Position numbers and translations under genes: made by a program. Below, piece after piece: positions 28,513 to 40,769 of a stretch of 64,000 nt of DNA. The stretch comes from Cepaea nemoralis. Its lineage: Eukaryota > Mollusca > Gastropoda > Stylommatophora > Helicidae. The stretch covers positions 1 to 64,000 of the forward strand of contig JACEFZ010025091.1 of NCBI GenBank assembly GCA_014155875.1. Direction: 5' to 3'. Under the pieces are notes generated by a model. The model saw only the letters and a program-made list of their open reading frames with translations, was not told the origin of the DNA and searched no databases. Within the stretch, counting starts at the first letter, position 1, and every line of letters begins with the position of its first letter.

Positions 28513-29343
28513 GACGAGGAAGCCGAGAAGTGTCACCTCTCAGCAGCACTCTGTTACTATTATACGACCAAATTTCTCGACTACATTCAAGGCGATAACA
28601 ACAAAGGACTACGAACACATCGTCAATAAGTCAGTGAGATTAAGAAATAAAAATGTTGTTTCGACTACACGCCGATATTTTTGTGCAAGACCGCTACAAG
28701 ATAAACGATGTGGATTTGAAAATCAAATTCACCCCAGAGAAATTTACCGTTAACCTAATGGCCCCCGACGGGGTGATTGTCTATTCAACAATTATAACTC
28801 ACGCCACGAAGATGCTTCGTAAAGCTATACTAAATTAGGCCATCGCTCTCGCCCTCTAGAAAACCTTGATGAAAACTAACGCAAAATTCCCGATAAAACT
28901 GCTGCTAAAAGCAGTAGCTATTCCCCTTGTAATACTATCTCACACACAAGACAATCTGTTTATGTGTCAAACAACCACTCGCATCGTGATTGGCCTAATT
29001 ACGACATCAGCTTTCAACGGCACTACTAACTTTAATCCGTATAATTTTAACACCTTTTGCCCTGACGTATCTGAACGTAACCGTGGATGGACGATCTGCA
29101 AACCGTTAACGATCGACCGTAACAAATTTACTATAATCAATTTAAGTATGGCTATACGTTGTATGCCTTTGAACTGAGTCCCAGTTTATTCGACGGTGAC
29201 AAGATTGAGATGCTTCGGGCTTGGCCTTTTACACTGGAATGTAAATTCAATACAATCATCCAGAGCCATTACAAGTTATGATCTACGCTGAACACAAGGG
29301 AGTAACTAAAATCACTAAAATAAGACAAGTGCTAACATATTAA
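28513..29343 (+). pseudogene. F54H12.2-like probable capsid gene, 3' half
   Basis: Continuation of the gene cut at 5883: it begins 'EEAEKCHLSAALCYY' in frame with the left half. It then gives, in shifting frames, 'MLFRLHADIFVQDRYKINDV' (28653), 'SAFNGTTNFNPYNFNTF' (near 29005), 'GYTLYAFELSPSLF' (near 29152) and a final 'YAEHKGVTKI' before a TAA near 29343. The order of segments matches the family as I know it. Many stops and frame changes show an old pseudogene. Confidence 0.6.
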
Positions 29344-29387
29344 GCCCCATAGCTCACCAGATTACCAGAGTACGACTAGCTGATATC

Positions 29388-29642
29388 ATGATCGTCGATT
29401 ATAGGTCAGAATATGTGCCCTATGTACCACTTGACACACTAACTGATAATCCACGTTATCTGGACCACCACATGCAACAAATCCTGCAAAGCGAAGATCC
29501 TCTAGCGCGGGAAACAGCAAGAGTGTATCCAAAAGCATTACAGAGGTATCACAAATTACAACATTTACAACAATACGATAGTGTACTGTCCAATCTACGA
29601 ATTATACTTCTAATTTGTGTTGCTTCATACATTGCATTTTGA
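29388..29642 (+). CDS. Short frame of doubtful status after the old capsid gene
   Basis: 84-codon frame starting 'MIVDYRSEYVPYVPLDTL'. The first about 60 codons could be a small gene of the old Polinton-like element (Tyr/Leu/Gln-rich, unrecognised). The hydrophobic end lies in the start of the dispersed repeat family (about 29590 on), so it is not native. Confidence 0.3.
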   Translation: MIVDYRSEYVPYVPLDTLTDNPRYLDHHMQQILQSEDPLARETARVYPKALQRYHKLQHLQQYDSVLSNLRIILLICVASYIAF

Positions 29643-29859
29643 CAGATTTACCAAAGTTGCACCAATTTCATTTCTACAGTATGACGTGAACCAGAGATAC
29701 CAATTTAAACAATTACTAACAAACTACAAACCATTCATCCAACCGCACTGATAAATAATAGTAGGATTAAAATGGTATAGCGCAATCACCAGTCTGGATC
29801 CAATAAAGAGAGAAAGCGAGAAGACAGAGAAATCCATAGATAGAGAGAGAGAAATAAAG

Positions 29860-29906
<47 letters not shown>

Positions 29907-30800
29907 ATATAGACACACACTGATGGCGCTGGGTAGGACACACACACTTGCGGCGCTGTATAGGACACACATTGGTCGCACTGGACAGGATAGTCATGTT
30001 AGCGCTTTGTAGGATACACACTGGTGGCTCTGTATAGGATACATACTGAGGCGATAGGACACACACTGGTGCCGGTGGATAGGACGAACACTGGTAGTGA
30101 TGGATAGGATATACAATTATTGCGTTCGATAAGACACGCACTGCTGCTTCTGGATAGGACATACAATGAAGTAGCCTGATGTAAGTATAAATAGAAAGAA
30201 CTTTACTTTTAACCTAAACGGCAAATAAAATAGTGGAAGACGCGGGAACACGCGGGGAAGAAATTTACATGAATAATATGCCGAGGAAGCTGCGGAGGTA
30301 GCAAAAGACAGGACGGCCTGAAATGAGCTGGTTAGAGCCTATGCTTCAATCGGGTGATAAGGGGCAGAAGAACAAGCAGACGATAATTCTCAAATGTCTC
30401 CATATATAGTTATATCTCGGGCCAGGTAAGGCTTATATCATCTTTATGCAAACTATTCTGGAATATTTCTAGCATGCCAAAGAGAATCGGGAAATTCGTG
30501 ATTGACAGCAGGGCGTGTTTGTGAGATCATGCTGACGTGGATCAACAGGTTCTGTAAAGTTTGGGAAATGTCCGTACTACTATTATGTCATTTATAAGAA
30601 ATTAACCTGTATCTAGGTTAACTAAGTAAAACATATTTCTGATGGTTAATTAGTTGAAATCATCATCAAGTTACATTTCCTTTGCTGCACGTCGGTCTCA
30701 TCACAGCCTATCGGAAAATAAATCCGTCAAGGCGATAACACTTTTAGGCAAGTCTGACTTGGACATCTTACCACATTACTCATGGAGAGGTAGCACTGAC
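29590..30800 (+). repeat. Dispersed repeat with (GA)n and 25-bp minisatellite, copy A
   Basis: Matches copies at 37330-40740 and 58560-59250. Order: unique 5' part with 'AAGTTGCACCAATTTCATTTC', (GA)n at about 29840-29904, about eight degenerate 25-bp units to 30165, then a shared 3' part ('AACGGCAAATAAAATAGTGG', 'TCTCAAATGTCTCCATATAT'). No coding capacity; a non-autonomous transposon is the likeliest nature. It appears to be interrupted at about 30800-31466 and to resume to about 31560. Confidence 0.7.
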
Positions 30801-31466
30801 GGGTAGAGTTAAGTTGCGTTGAGCTAAGAACCGACATCACTGCACCCAGGACATGCCCATAAGCTCTCAGTCTCCTCGTTTAAGAACCAGCGATTAACAA
30901 CACAGCTAATCGTCCCCACCGCTATCTGAATGAAAGTTCTCCTAATCTTATCTCTCAGTTTTGAGATTCCTCCAGAACCCATGCCAATCCCCCGCAATCT
31001 CATTATTTCCACATACAGGTTCTCAATCTGTTCCCCCTCCTTCCCCACCTGGTCCCACAGGCACACGGCCATCTCTCAATTTTCCATACGTAATCTACCA
31101 CCAGGTCTCCCTGGCCTAGGAGTTTAACGTCTTTCTCCATAATCCTGTATACTTTCGTAAGTGACGTGATGTGCGCGAGAATTGGTAGCAGCTCTGGTCG
31201 CGTCGGTAACTTACAGGGTATGTGAGCCGGTCGCTCAGAAAGCATTGGCAAACTACTGAGCGTAATATTGCCAAAGAAATCAACAATCATCTGAAAGATG
31301 CTGATGTTGACACTGATGTCCTGTAAAGGATATGCGAAAAAAAGAAAATCTACCACCGAGAGATGCATTCCCTGCCAGCCTATCAACCTGTTCATTCTCC
31401 CGCTCTCCCACATAGCCAGGTCAAATAATCCAAACAATTCTTACAATCTGTGACCTCTGAAGCGAG
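30801..31466. other. Insertion in repeat copy A carrying a SINE-like unit
   Basis: Flanked by similar sequence ('GTAGCACTGACG' before, 'GCAGCACTAACG' after), likely a decayed target duplication. It contains SINE-like repeat copy 2 at 31104-31332. The frames inside it look non-genic. Confidence 0.45.
31104..31332 (+). repeat. SINE-like interspersed repeat, copy 2
   Basis: Matches 5101-5333: 'CTTTCTCCATAATCC', 'GTGAGCCGGTCGCTCAG', 'CTACTGAGCGTAATATTGCC' and end 'AAAGGATATGCGAA'. Confidence 0.65.
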
Positions 31467-31719
31467 GCAGCACTAACGAGTTTACCCAGAGTGTCAGTAT
31501 GTGAATTCTTAAGAACCGTACATCTCTACTTCTGTCATTTACCTCTGTCTGGCTTTCGTCTCTGATGTCCCCTTGGGGCTTAAACCCTCAAACCAAACCT
31601 CTACAAGTCGTCCACTCAATTGCTGTCACGTGTAATTTCGTCCCTGTGGTCCTCATATTATACATTATTTTCTGTCTCTATTTCTTCTTTTTCATCTGTG
31701 AGGGTTGATAAATATCCAT

Positions 31720-32276
31720 AAGCATATTTTTGGTGCCAATAACACATACAACGACAACGAATATCTATATCTATAAAACAAAGTGTATGTATATGTGTAT
31801 GTATATATGTATGTATGTAAATATGTATGTCCTTTATTTGTTCGCGAACGGCCCATCCGATTCAGATGAAATTTTCTACACGCCTTCCTTTCATTCCAGA
31901 GCTGTCAACTGTCATAGTTTTTTTTTCTTCTTCCTCCTCCTCCCTCCTCCCCCTCCCAAAATACGTACGTAAATATATGATGATGATGATGAAAGAATCC
32001 CCGAACCAAAACGCTAGGGAAAGGGAAGAAAATGACGTGACTACACAGAATCGTCACACGGAAATCATCATCATCAAGTGCCGTGCCGGCTGGCGTAGGC
32101 GTTCATGGCTCTCTGTAGATCTCAGTCTTTGTTTTTTTTAATCAACTCTGCTGCTGATATTCCTCCATGCCACGGCAATATCAATAACAATTCATCTTTT
32201 TATGTGTAAGGAAGTTATCTACAGTCGTGTAGAAGGGAAGAACTAGACGAGTATGAATTCGGAATGGCGAACTCTC
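31720..32276. other. Unassigned repeat-like region before the pyrimidine tract
   Basis: Contains (ATGT)n at about 31780-31830 and a stretch 'CGAACGGCCCATCCGATTCAGATG' -like (31843-31866) of a kind often seen at ends of invertebrate non-autonomous repeats. No gene. Confidence 0.35.
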
Positions 32277-33595
32277 TCCCCCTCTCTTCTCCTCCCTCTA
32301 CCTCCTCCCTCCACCCTTCTCCTCTTCCTCCTCCCTCTCATCCCTCTCCCTCCTACCTCCTCCTTCTCCCTCTTCCTTCTCCCTCTTCCTCTCCCCTTCT
32401 CCTCCATCCTCCTCCCTCCTACTCCCTCCGCCTCCTCCCCCTCCTCCCTCATCTTCCCTCCTCCTCCCTCTCCCTCCTCATCCCTCCTCCTCCTGCCTCC
32501 CTCCTCCTCCTCCTGCCTCCTTCTCCCTCATCATCCTCCCTCCTCCTTCTCCCTTCTTCTCCCTCTTCCCTCTTCCTCCTCCTACCTCCTCCCTCCTCCT
32601 CCTCCCTCCACCCTCCTCCTCCCTTCTCTCCTCTTCCTCCTCCCTTTCCTTCCTCCTCCTCCTCCCTCTACCTCCTCCTCCCCCTACCTCTTTCCTCCTC
32701 CCTCCTCCTCCTCTTCCACCTCCCTTTCCTTCCTCCCCTCCTCATTCTCCTCCTTCCTCTCCCTCCTTCCTCCTCCTCCTCCCTTCTCCTCCTCCCCCTC
32801 CCCCTTATCCCTCCTCCTCCATCTTCCTCCCTCCTCCTCCTCCTCCCCTCCTCCTCCCTCTCCTCCTCATCCCTCCTCCTCCCTTCTCCTCCCTCTACCT
32901 CCTCCTCCCTTCACATTCCTCCTCCTCCCTCCTTCTCCCTCCTCCTCCTTCTTCCTCCCTCCTCCTCCTCCTTCCTCCTCCTCCCTCTCCTCCTCCTCAC
33001 TCCTCCTCCTCCCTCTACCTCCTCCCTCCTCCTCCCTTCACATTCCTCCTCCTCCTCTCTCCTCCTCCCTCCTCCTCCTTCTTCATCTCTCCTCCTCCTC
33101 CTCCCCCTTCCTCCTCCTCCCTCTCCGCCTCCTCCCTCTACCTCCTCCCTCCTCCTCCCTTCACATTCCTCCTCCTCCCTCCTCCTCCTCCTCCTCTCTC
33201 CTCCTCCCTTCACATTCCTCCTCCTCCCCCTCCTCCTCTTCCCTCCTCCTCCTCCCCCTCCTTCTCCTCCTCCTCCCCCTCCTTCTCCCTCCTCCTTCTC
33301 CCTCTTCCTCCTCCCTCTTCCTCCCTCTTCCTCCTCCCTCCTCCTACTCTCTCCTCCTCCCTCTCCCTCCTCCTCCTTCTCCTCCTCCTGCTCCCTTCTC
33401 CTCCTGTGTTCTCCTCCTCCCTCCTTCTCCCTCCTCCTCCCTCTTCCTCCTCCCCCTCCTCCTCCACCCTACTCCTCCCTCCTCCTCCTAATCCCTCCTC
33501 CTCCCTCCTATTCCTCCCTACTCCTCCTATCTCCTCCCTCCTCCTCCCTCCTCTTCCCTCCTCCACCTCCCTCTTCCTCCTCCCCCCTCCATTTA
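32277..33595 (+). repeat. 1.3-kb polypyrimidine (CTC/CCT) tract
   Basis: Almost only C and T on the plus strand, in CCTCCT, CCCTCC and CTTCTC words with rare A (for example 'CTCTACCTCC', 'CACATTCCTCC' recurring four times around 32910-33210). Long open frames here are a by-product of low complexity. Likely replication-slippage expansion; able in principle to form triplex DNA. Confidence 0.9.
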
Positions 33596-33599
33596 CCCA

Positions 33600-33710
33600 A
33601 GACAGACAGACAGTCAGACAGATAGTCGGGAACGGGATCTTATATGACTGCTTATATGATTTAAATGAGATGCTCTCCACCATGGGCTGGGCCGGGTCAG
33701 ACAGACAGAC

Positions 33711-33755
<45 letters not shown>

Positions 33756-33978
33756 GTCGGGAACGGGAACTTATATGACTACTTATATGAATTAAATGAG
33801 ATGCTCCCCATCAGGGTCTGGGCGAAGACGGGCCGGGTCAGACAGACAGACAGACAGATAGACAGACAGACAGACAGACATATAGTCGGTAACGGGAACG
33901 AGAACTTATATGACTACTTATATGAATTAAATGAGATGCTCCCCACCAGGGTCTGGGCGAAGCCGGGCCGGGTCAGCT
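33600..33978 (+). repeat. (GACA)n blocks alternating with a roughly 90-bp unit, three copies
   Basis: Three tandem copies of '(GACA/GATA)n - GTCGGGAACGGGAACTTATA ... GGGCCGGGTCAG', the last ending 'CAGCTAGTATATAATG'. Microsatellite length differs between copies. Confidence 0.8.
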
Positions 33979-34545
33979 AGTATATAATGTATTTACTGTT
34001 GAACAGTAGGTTGGTATGTCTTGTAGTGATGAGTTTTCAGTTCATAAGGACACTTGTGGAATCAAATCAAATTAAACTTTGTGCCATCCGGTAGAACAGC
34101 TACATTATGTGACTTTGGTGGTAATCAAACCAGAAGACTCCGGTCACCACCAAAACATTCAGAGCTGCGATATCTGTGCCGTTTTGGCCGAGACATCCAA
34201 CTTACTACAACCAGATTCAAAAACGACCGTGTAACCACCTAGATAATTGGACAGCTCTGCACCCGAGCAGCACACGGCACTCACTTGTCCTCACAGTCGG
34301 AAAGGACTGTCAAAGACTGAGGTAACAGAACTCCATGTGGATGTGGAATGGCAAGGAGAAAGCAGCACATTATCTTTCCAAGACTTCATGATTGCACGTT
34401 TCAATGGCAGTAAACGACGTACAATAGACTGTCTTAGGATATCCTCGTCCGGATAGGGACTAGTGATGTGCCTCAAACCGCCATCCAAAGACTGAAGGCA
34501 ACAACTTAATTAAAACAAATTACATTTACAATAGGATACATGGAA
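33979..34545. other. Unassigned stretch
   Basis: No recognisable gene or element end. Short frames only. Confidence 0.35.
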
Positions 34546-37300
34546 ACTGAGAACATTAAATGAGCTTGGAGAGTTACACAATGTTATAAGTGAAATGGAA
34601 AGCATGAAATTGAATATCCTAGGCATACGTGAGATGATATGGAAGGGATCAGGCAACATTATAAACGACAAACACACAATAATGTATTATTTAAGGGATA
34701 CACACACAAAAAGAGTAGAGCAAATATTTGATCACCAAACGGCCAAATCACTTAATGGTGTCTAGTGTATTTTAAATAGAGTTATTATGGTCAAACTGAA
34801 TCAGTCGTGATGAAGAAATACACAATTTTTACAAAGTAGACATGGCAATCTCTCGAATTAAATCACAAGATATAAAAATAATACTAGGTGATTTAAACAC
34901 AAAAGTAAGAAAAGGAAAAATGGATGATGTAATGGGGAATTATGGTTTAGGTAATAATAAAAATGAAAGAGAGAGAGCAACTAATAGAATGGGCAAATAT
35001 TAATGACATGATAGTTAGACACACCTGGTTTAAACACCACAAACGACGAATTTACACATGGAAAAACCATGAAAAGAAAATACTCAACCAACATTGACTA
35101 CATACTTATAAATAAAAGGTTTATAAATACGTTAATTAATGTAAAGACAATGCTGTGTGCTGACTGGAATAGTGACAATGTACCAATATGTGGATTAATA
35201 TAAAAAAAAGACAGAAATGAGAAAAAAAAATATGGTTAAGAATATGAGACTTAATAAAGAGGCTTTGAAGGTAGAAAAAAATTCAGGAACAATACAGAAT
35301 GATTTTTTAAAAAAATAGGTGAAATCAATAGCTAAAATACAGAACACAAACGAACAATGAAAATGTTAACGACTCTATTCACCAAACGAGCAAAAAAATA
35401 TTACCTGAGAGAAGCCAAATTGCTATGAACAAATGGATGACAGAAGAAATCTTAAAGTTGATGGCCAAATGGAAACATAGTAAATAAATGATAAACAAGA
35501 ATATAACGAGAAAAATAAAGAAATAAGAAATAATTGTGTGAAAGCAAGAGAAAGTTGATTAAACGAGCAGTGCAAGAAAATTGAATTAAGTTCTATTAAA
35601 GATACAAAACGTATGCACAAACAAATCAGTGAGCTCACAGGAAGAAAAGTAAGAACAAATACCGGGTGATAAAGATCGAAAGCAAGAAATATATTATTGG
35701 AGGAAGATGCTATACCGAAGAGGTGGAATGAGCATATAAGAGACTTATATGAAGGAGAAAGGGCAGAATTTACAGAAGGAAGTAACTAAGAAGGTCCACC
35801 TATTCTAAAAGAAGAAGTCGCTGACGCTGTCAAGCGTATGAAGTAAGGAAAACAGCTGGGTCAGATCAAATCACAATAGAAGAATTAGATGTAAATGTAT
35901 AATTTGGAGTAGATATAAACTAACCAGAATGTTGAATGACATTTACAGCAGTAGATATCTACCAAGCGATATGCTTAAATCTGTATTTATAGCGGTACCA
36001 AAAAGACCAGTAGCAATTGAATGAGAAGATTTTCATACTATTATCCTCATAAACCATGACACTAAGCTTCTACTCAGAATTATAATGAGAAGAAAAAGAA
36101 AGAAAATTAAAGTGGAAATTGGTGAAGAACAGTATGGATCTGTGGCAGGAAGGGGTACACACAAAGAAGTATGTGCATTACGGACATTATTAGAAATATC
36201 AATAGAGAAAAAGAAAGACATATATTTGTCTTCATTGATTATACTAAAGCATTTGATAAAGTAAAATATGATCAAATGATTAAAATGTTGGAAGAAATTG
36301 ACATTGATGGGACATATCTCAGAATAATAAAGAATATTTACTGGAAGCAAGTAGCAGCAATTACAATGGGAAATAAAGAAGGACAGTGTGAACAAATAAG
36401 GCTAAGAGTAGACAGGGACGTGTTTTGTCACCGGATCTCTTCTCCCTATATAGCGAAGTAATAAATGGAAGATCAAAGAGAAGCCAGGAATAATATTCGG
36501 TGGTTATAATAAAAACAATATACGCTATGCAGATGACAGTATTGATGGCGTATAAATCAAAATATCTACAACAATTGTTGGAATTGGAGTAACAGAGAGT
36601 ACAAAGAAAGAACTCTACTTACATATCAGAAACACAGTAACTATAGTGGTAGCAAAGAAAAAGGTGACACCTAAATGTCAAATAGAAATAGAAGGGAAAA
36701 GTCTTCACCAAGTGGATAATTTTAAATATCTAGGGACATGTATAACATCAGATGGAAGATGCACAACATAGATTAAGAGCAGAATAAGGCAAGCAAAGGC
36801 TGCATTTCAGAAAATGAATACTATCTTATGCAATAGGTCATTATCATTGACTGCAAAGGAGAGAGTGCTGAAGTGCTATATAGAACCTCTTATGCTGTAT
36901 GGCTGTGAATCTTGGAATGTAAATGAACAAATTAGGAAGAAATTAGAAGCAACAGAGATGTGGTTTCTGAGACGAATGTTGCCAATTCCTTGGACAGCCA
37001 GACAACAACACCTGCATGAAAGAGGCTAATGAAACTAGAACATTATACACTACAATAAGACAGGCAAACATCATATTTTGGGTCATGTGATGAGAAGAGA
37101 GGCATTGGAGAACATCGTGACAACTGGAATGATCGAGGGGAAGAGGGGCAGATGCAGACCAAGAGAAATGATGCTGGATGGACTGCGACGGTGGCATGGA
37201 GGAATATCAACAGCGGAGTGATCCAGAAAACCAAAGACCAAGATCTGTGGATAATTATGAACACCTACGCCAGCCGGAATGGCACTTGATGATGATGAAC
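34546..37300 (+). mobile_element. Decayed LINE (endonuclease and reverse transcriptase)
   Basis: Broken frames in the right order: an endonuclease start 'WKLRTLNELGELHNVI' near 34552, the RT core 'FVFIDYTKAFDKVKYDQM' (36231), the catalytic YADD at about 36526, 'LRRMLPIPWTARQQ' (36973) and a C-terminal 'RRWHGG' near 37190. Many stops. RTE-like by overall motif style; clade uncertain. Confidence 0.7.
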
Positions 37301-37770
37301 AGCCTTGGAATATATAACTCTAGCGTCAAATCAATAATAATGTATGGATGTGTGAATCAACGAAAACGAGAGGTCAACAGGGTACGCTTTATTGGGCACA
37401 ATAATAACAGTCACAATTGACATAACTGACAAACATGCTGTTGCACTCTGACAAGTGTACGAATTCTACTTCAATTTTTCTTGATTCACACATTGTATTT
37501 TGACAGCTTTACAGAAGTTGCACCAATTTCATTTCTACAGTATGGATGTGAACCACAGATAATAATTAGAACAAGTACTAATAAACTAAAACATTCATTT
37601 CATCGCACTGTTAAATCATAGAAGGATTAAAATGATATAGCAGAATCACAAGTGTGGAGCCCATAAGTGTGGAGAAAGCGATATAGACACACAGAGGTAG
37701 ATAAATAGAGAAAAAGAGACAAAGAAATAAAGAGACGGGCAGAGAGATAAAGAAAAAGAAAGAGAACAAT

Positions 37771-37771
<1 letters not shown>

Positions 37772-37863
<92 letters not shown>

Positions 37864-37888
37864 CAGATAGATAGACAGACACACAGAC

Positions 37889-37964
<76 letters not shown>
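37772..37964 (+). repeat. Compound microsatellite (GACA)n(GATA)n(GA)n
   Basis: Uninterrupted GACA, GATA, mixed and GA runs directly before the minisatellite. Confidence 0.95.
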
Positions 37965-37967
<3 letters not shown>

Positions 37968-37984
37968 ATAATATGACGCAAACA

Positions 37985-40215
37985 GGTGCTGCTGGATAGG
38001 ACACACACTGGTGGTGCTGGATAGGACACACACTGGTGGTGCTGGATAGGACACACACTGGTGGTGCTGGATAGGACACACACTGGTGGTGCTGGATAGG
38101 ACACACACTGGTGGTGCTGGATAGGACACACACTGGTGGTGCTGGATATGACACACACTGGTGGTGCTGGATAGGACACACACTGGTGGTGCTGGATAGG
38201 ACATTCACTGGTAACGCTGGATAGTATATACACTGGCAACGCTGGATAGAACTTGCACTGATAACGCTGGATAGAGCATTTACTGGTATCGCTGGATTGA
38301 ATATACACTGGTAACGCTGGATAGAACATACACTGGTATCGCTGGACTGAAAACACACTGGTAACGCTGGATAGAACATACACAGGTATCGCTGGATTTA
38401 ACATACACTGGTAACGCTGGATTGAATATACACTTCTGTCGCTTTATAGAACATACACTGGAAAGAACAAACACTGGTTGCGATGGATAGAAAATACACT
38501 GGTAACGGTGGATAGAATGTACACTGGTAACGATGGATAGAATGTACACTGGTAACGATGGATAGAATGTACACTGGTAACGGTGGATAGAATGTACACT
38601 GGTAACGGTGGATAGAAAATACACTGGTAACGGTGGATAGAATGTACACTGGTAACGATGGATAGAATGTACACTGGTAACGGTGGATAGAATGTACACT
38701 GGTAACGGTGGATAGAAAATACACTAGTAACGATGGATAGAATGTACACTGGTAACGGTGGATAGAATGTACACTGGTAACGGTGGATAGAACACACACT
38801 GGTAACGATGGATAGAATGTACACTGGTAACACTAGATAGAACACACACTTATAACGCTGGATGGAATATACACTGGAAACGCTGGATAGAATATACACT
38901 GGTAACGCTGGATGGAATATACACTGGAAACGCTGGATAGAATATACACTGGTAACGCTGGATGGAATATACACTGGAAACGCTGGATAGAATATACACT
39001 GGTAACGCTGGATAGAATATACACTGGAAACGCTGGATAGAATATACACTGGTAACGATGGATAGAATATACACTGGTAACGATGGATAGAATATACACT
39101 TGTATCGATGGATAGAATATACACTGGTATCGATGGATACACATTGGTGGCGCTGTATAGGACACACACTGATGTCTCTAGATATGACACATTGGTAGCG
39201 CTGGATGGAATATACACTGGAAACGCTGGATGGAATATACACTGGAAACGCTGGATGGAATATACACTGGTAACGCTGGATGGAATATACACTGGTAACG
39301 CTGGATGGAATATACACTGGTAACGCTGGATGGAATATACACTGGTAACGCTGGATGGAATATACACTGGTAACGATAGATAGAACACACACTTATAACG
39401 CTGGATGGAATATACACTGGTAACGCTGGATGGAATATACACTGGGAACGCTGGATGGAATATACACTGGTAACGATAGATAGAATATACACTGGTATCG
39501 ATGGATAGAATATACACTGGTAACGCTGGATAGAATATACACTGGTAACGCTGGATGGAATATACACTGGAAACGCTGGATAGAATATACACTGGTAACG
39601 CTGGATAGAATATACACTGGAAACGCTGGATAGAATATACACTGGTAACGATGGATAGAATATACACTGGTAACGATGGATAGAATATACACTTGTATCG
39701 ATGGATAGAATATACACTGGTATCGATGGATACACATTGGTGGCGCTGTATAGGACACACACTGATGTCTCTAGATATGACACATTGGTAGCGCTGGATG
39801 GAATATACACTGGAAACGCTGGATGGAATATACACTGGAAACGCTGGATGGAATATACACTGGTAACGCTGGATGGAATATACACTGGTAACGCTGGATG
39901 GAATATACACTGGTAACGCTGGATGGAATATACACTGGTAACGCTGGATGGAATATACACTGGTAACGATAGATAGAATATACACTGGTATCGATGGATA
40001 GAATATACACTGGTAACGCTGGATAGAATATACACTGGTAACGATGGATAGAACACACACTGGTAATGCTGGATGGAATATACACTGGTATCGATGGATA
40101 CACATTGGTGGCGCTGTATAGGACACACACTGATGTCTCTAGATATGACACATTGGTAGCGCTGGAGAGGACACACACTGGTGGTTCTGGATTGGACAAA
40201 CACTGATTATGCTCT
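37985..40215 (+). repeat. 25-bp minisatellite array, about 90 units
   Basis: Unit of 25 bp, core 'GGATAGAATATACACTGGTA' plus 'ACGCT' or a variant. Three zones are visible: 'GGACACACACTGGTGGTGCT' units (37985-38200), mixed units (38200-38830) and 'GAATATACACTGG' units (38830-40160). A larger segment is duplicated: the sequence around 39080-39290 recurs 593 bp further on. Because 25 is not a multiple of 3 the array is open in all three minus-strand frames, producing repetitive frames up to 560 codons that are probably not genes. Confidence 0.93.
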
Positions 40216-40769
40216 ATAGGACATACAATGAGGTAGCCTGAAGACAGTATGAACGAAACGTCCTTTACCTTTAACCTAAAGGGCAAATACAATAATGGAA
40301 GACACGGGAACACATGGGGGAGAAATTCAGATGAACAAAATGTTGAGGGCATAGAGGAATATGCCGGAGTTAGCGAAAGATAGGACAGCTTGAAATGAGC
40401 TGGCTGATGGCGAATGCTCCAACTGGGGATAAAGGGCACAGAAAAAAGAAGACGATAATTCTCAAATGTCTCCATATATGGTTGTTGGTTGTATTTCGGA
40501 CCTGGTAAGGCTGACATCATCATTATATAGCCATTCTGGAACATTTATAGCGTGCCAAAAAGAATCGGGAAATTTGTGTTTGACAGGAGGGCGTGTTTGT
40601 GAGATCATGCTGACGTGGTTCAACTGGTTCTGTAAAGATGGAGAAATTTCCTTACTTGTATTATGTCATTTATAAGAAGTTAACTAATGGCAACTGATAT
40701 GTTATGTGTCTTAATTAAATAGGAAGACAGACATTTCAGTCGTGATTAAGATCGAGGTAATTGTTCGAG

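Larger units (their letters stand above)
37330..40740 (+). repeat. Dispersed repeat with expanded minisatellite, copy B
   Basis: Same family as copies A and C. The 5' part (37330-37770) is followed by (GACA)n, (GATA)n and (GA)n, the expanded 25-bp array, then the 3' part to about 40740. Confidence 0.75.

Noticed and set aside
29724..29981. Leu/Ser-rich frames on the minus strand over the (GA)n run
   Set aside because: Produced by the microsatellite (CTCTCT on the minus strand); no gene evidence.
32253..33625. Long Ser/Pro/Leu-rich frames (412 and 453 codons) on the plus strand and Arg/Glu/Gly-rich ones on the minus strand
   Set aside because: They lie entirely in the polypyrimidine tract, where stop codons cannot readily form. 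They have no domain and shift freely between frames.
37985..38220. Possible CRISPR-like array from regularly spaced repeats
   Set aside because: Units are directly adjacent tandem repeats without unique spacers, in an animal genome; it is a minisatellite.
37611..40544. Repetitive minus-strand frames up to 560 codons
   Set aside because: A 25-bp repeat without a stop in any frame automatically gives open frames. The composition is array-derived and the same array is short in sister repeats.
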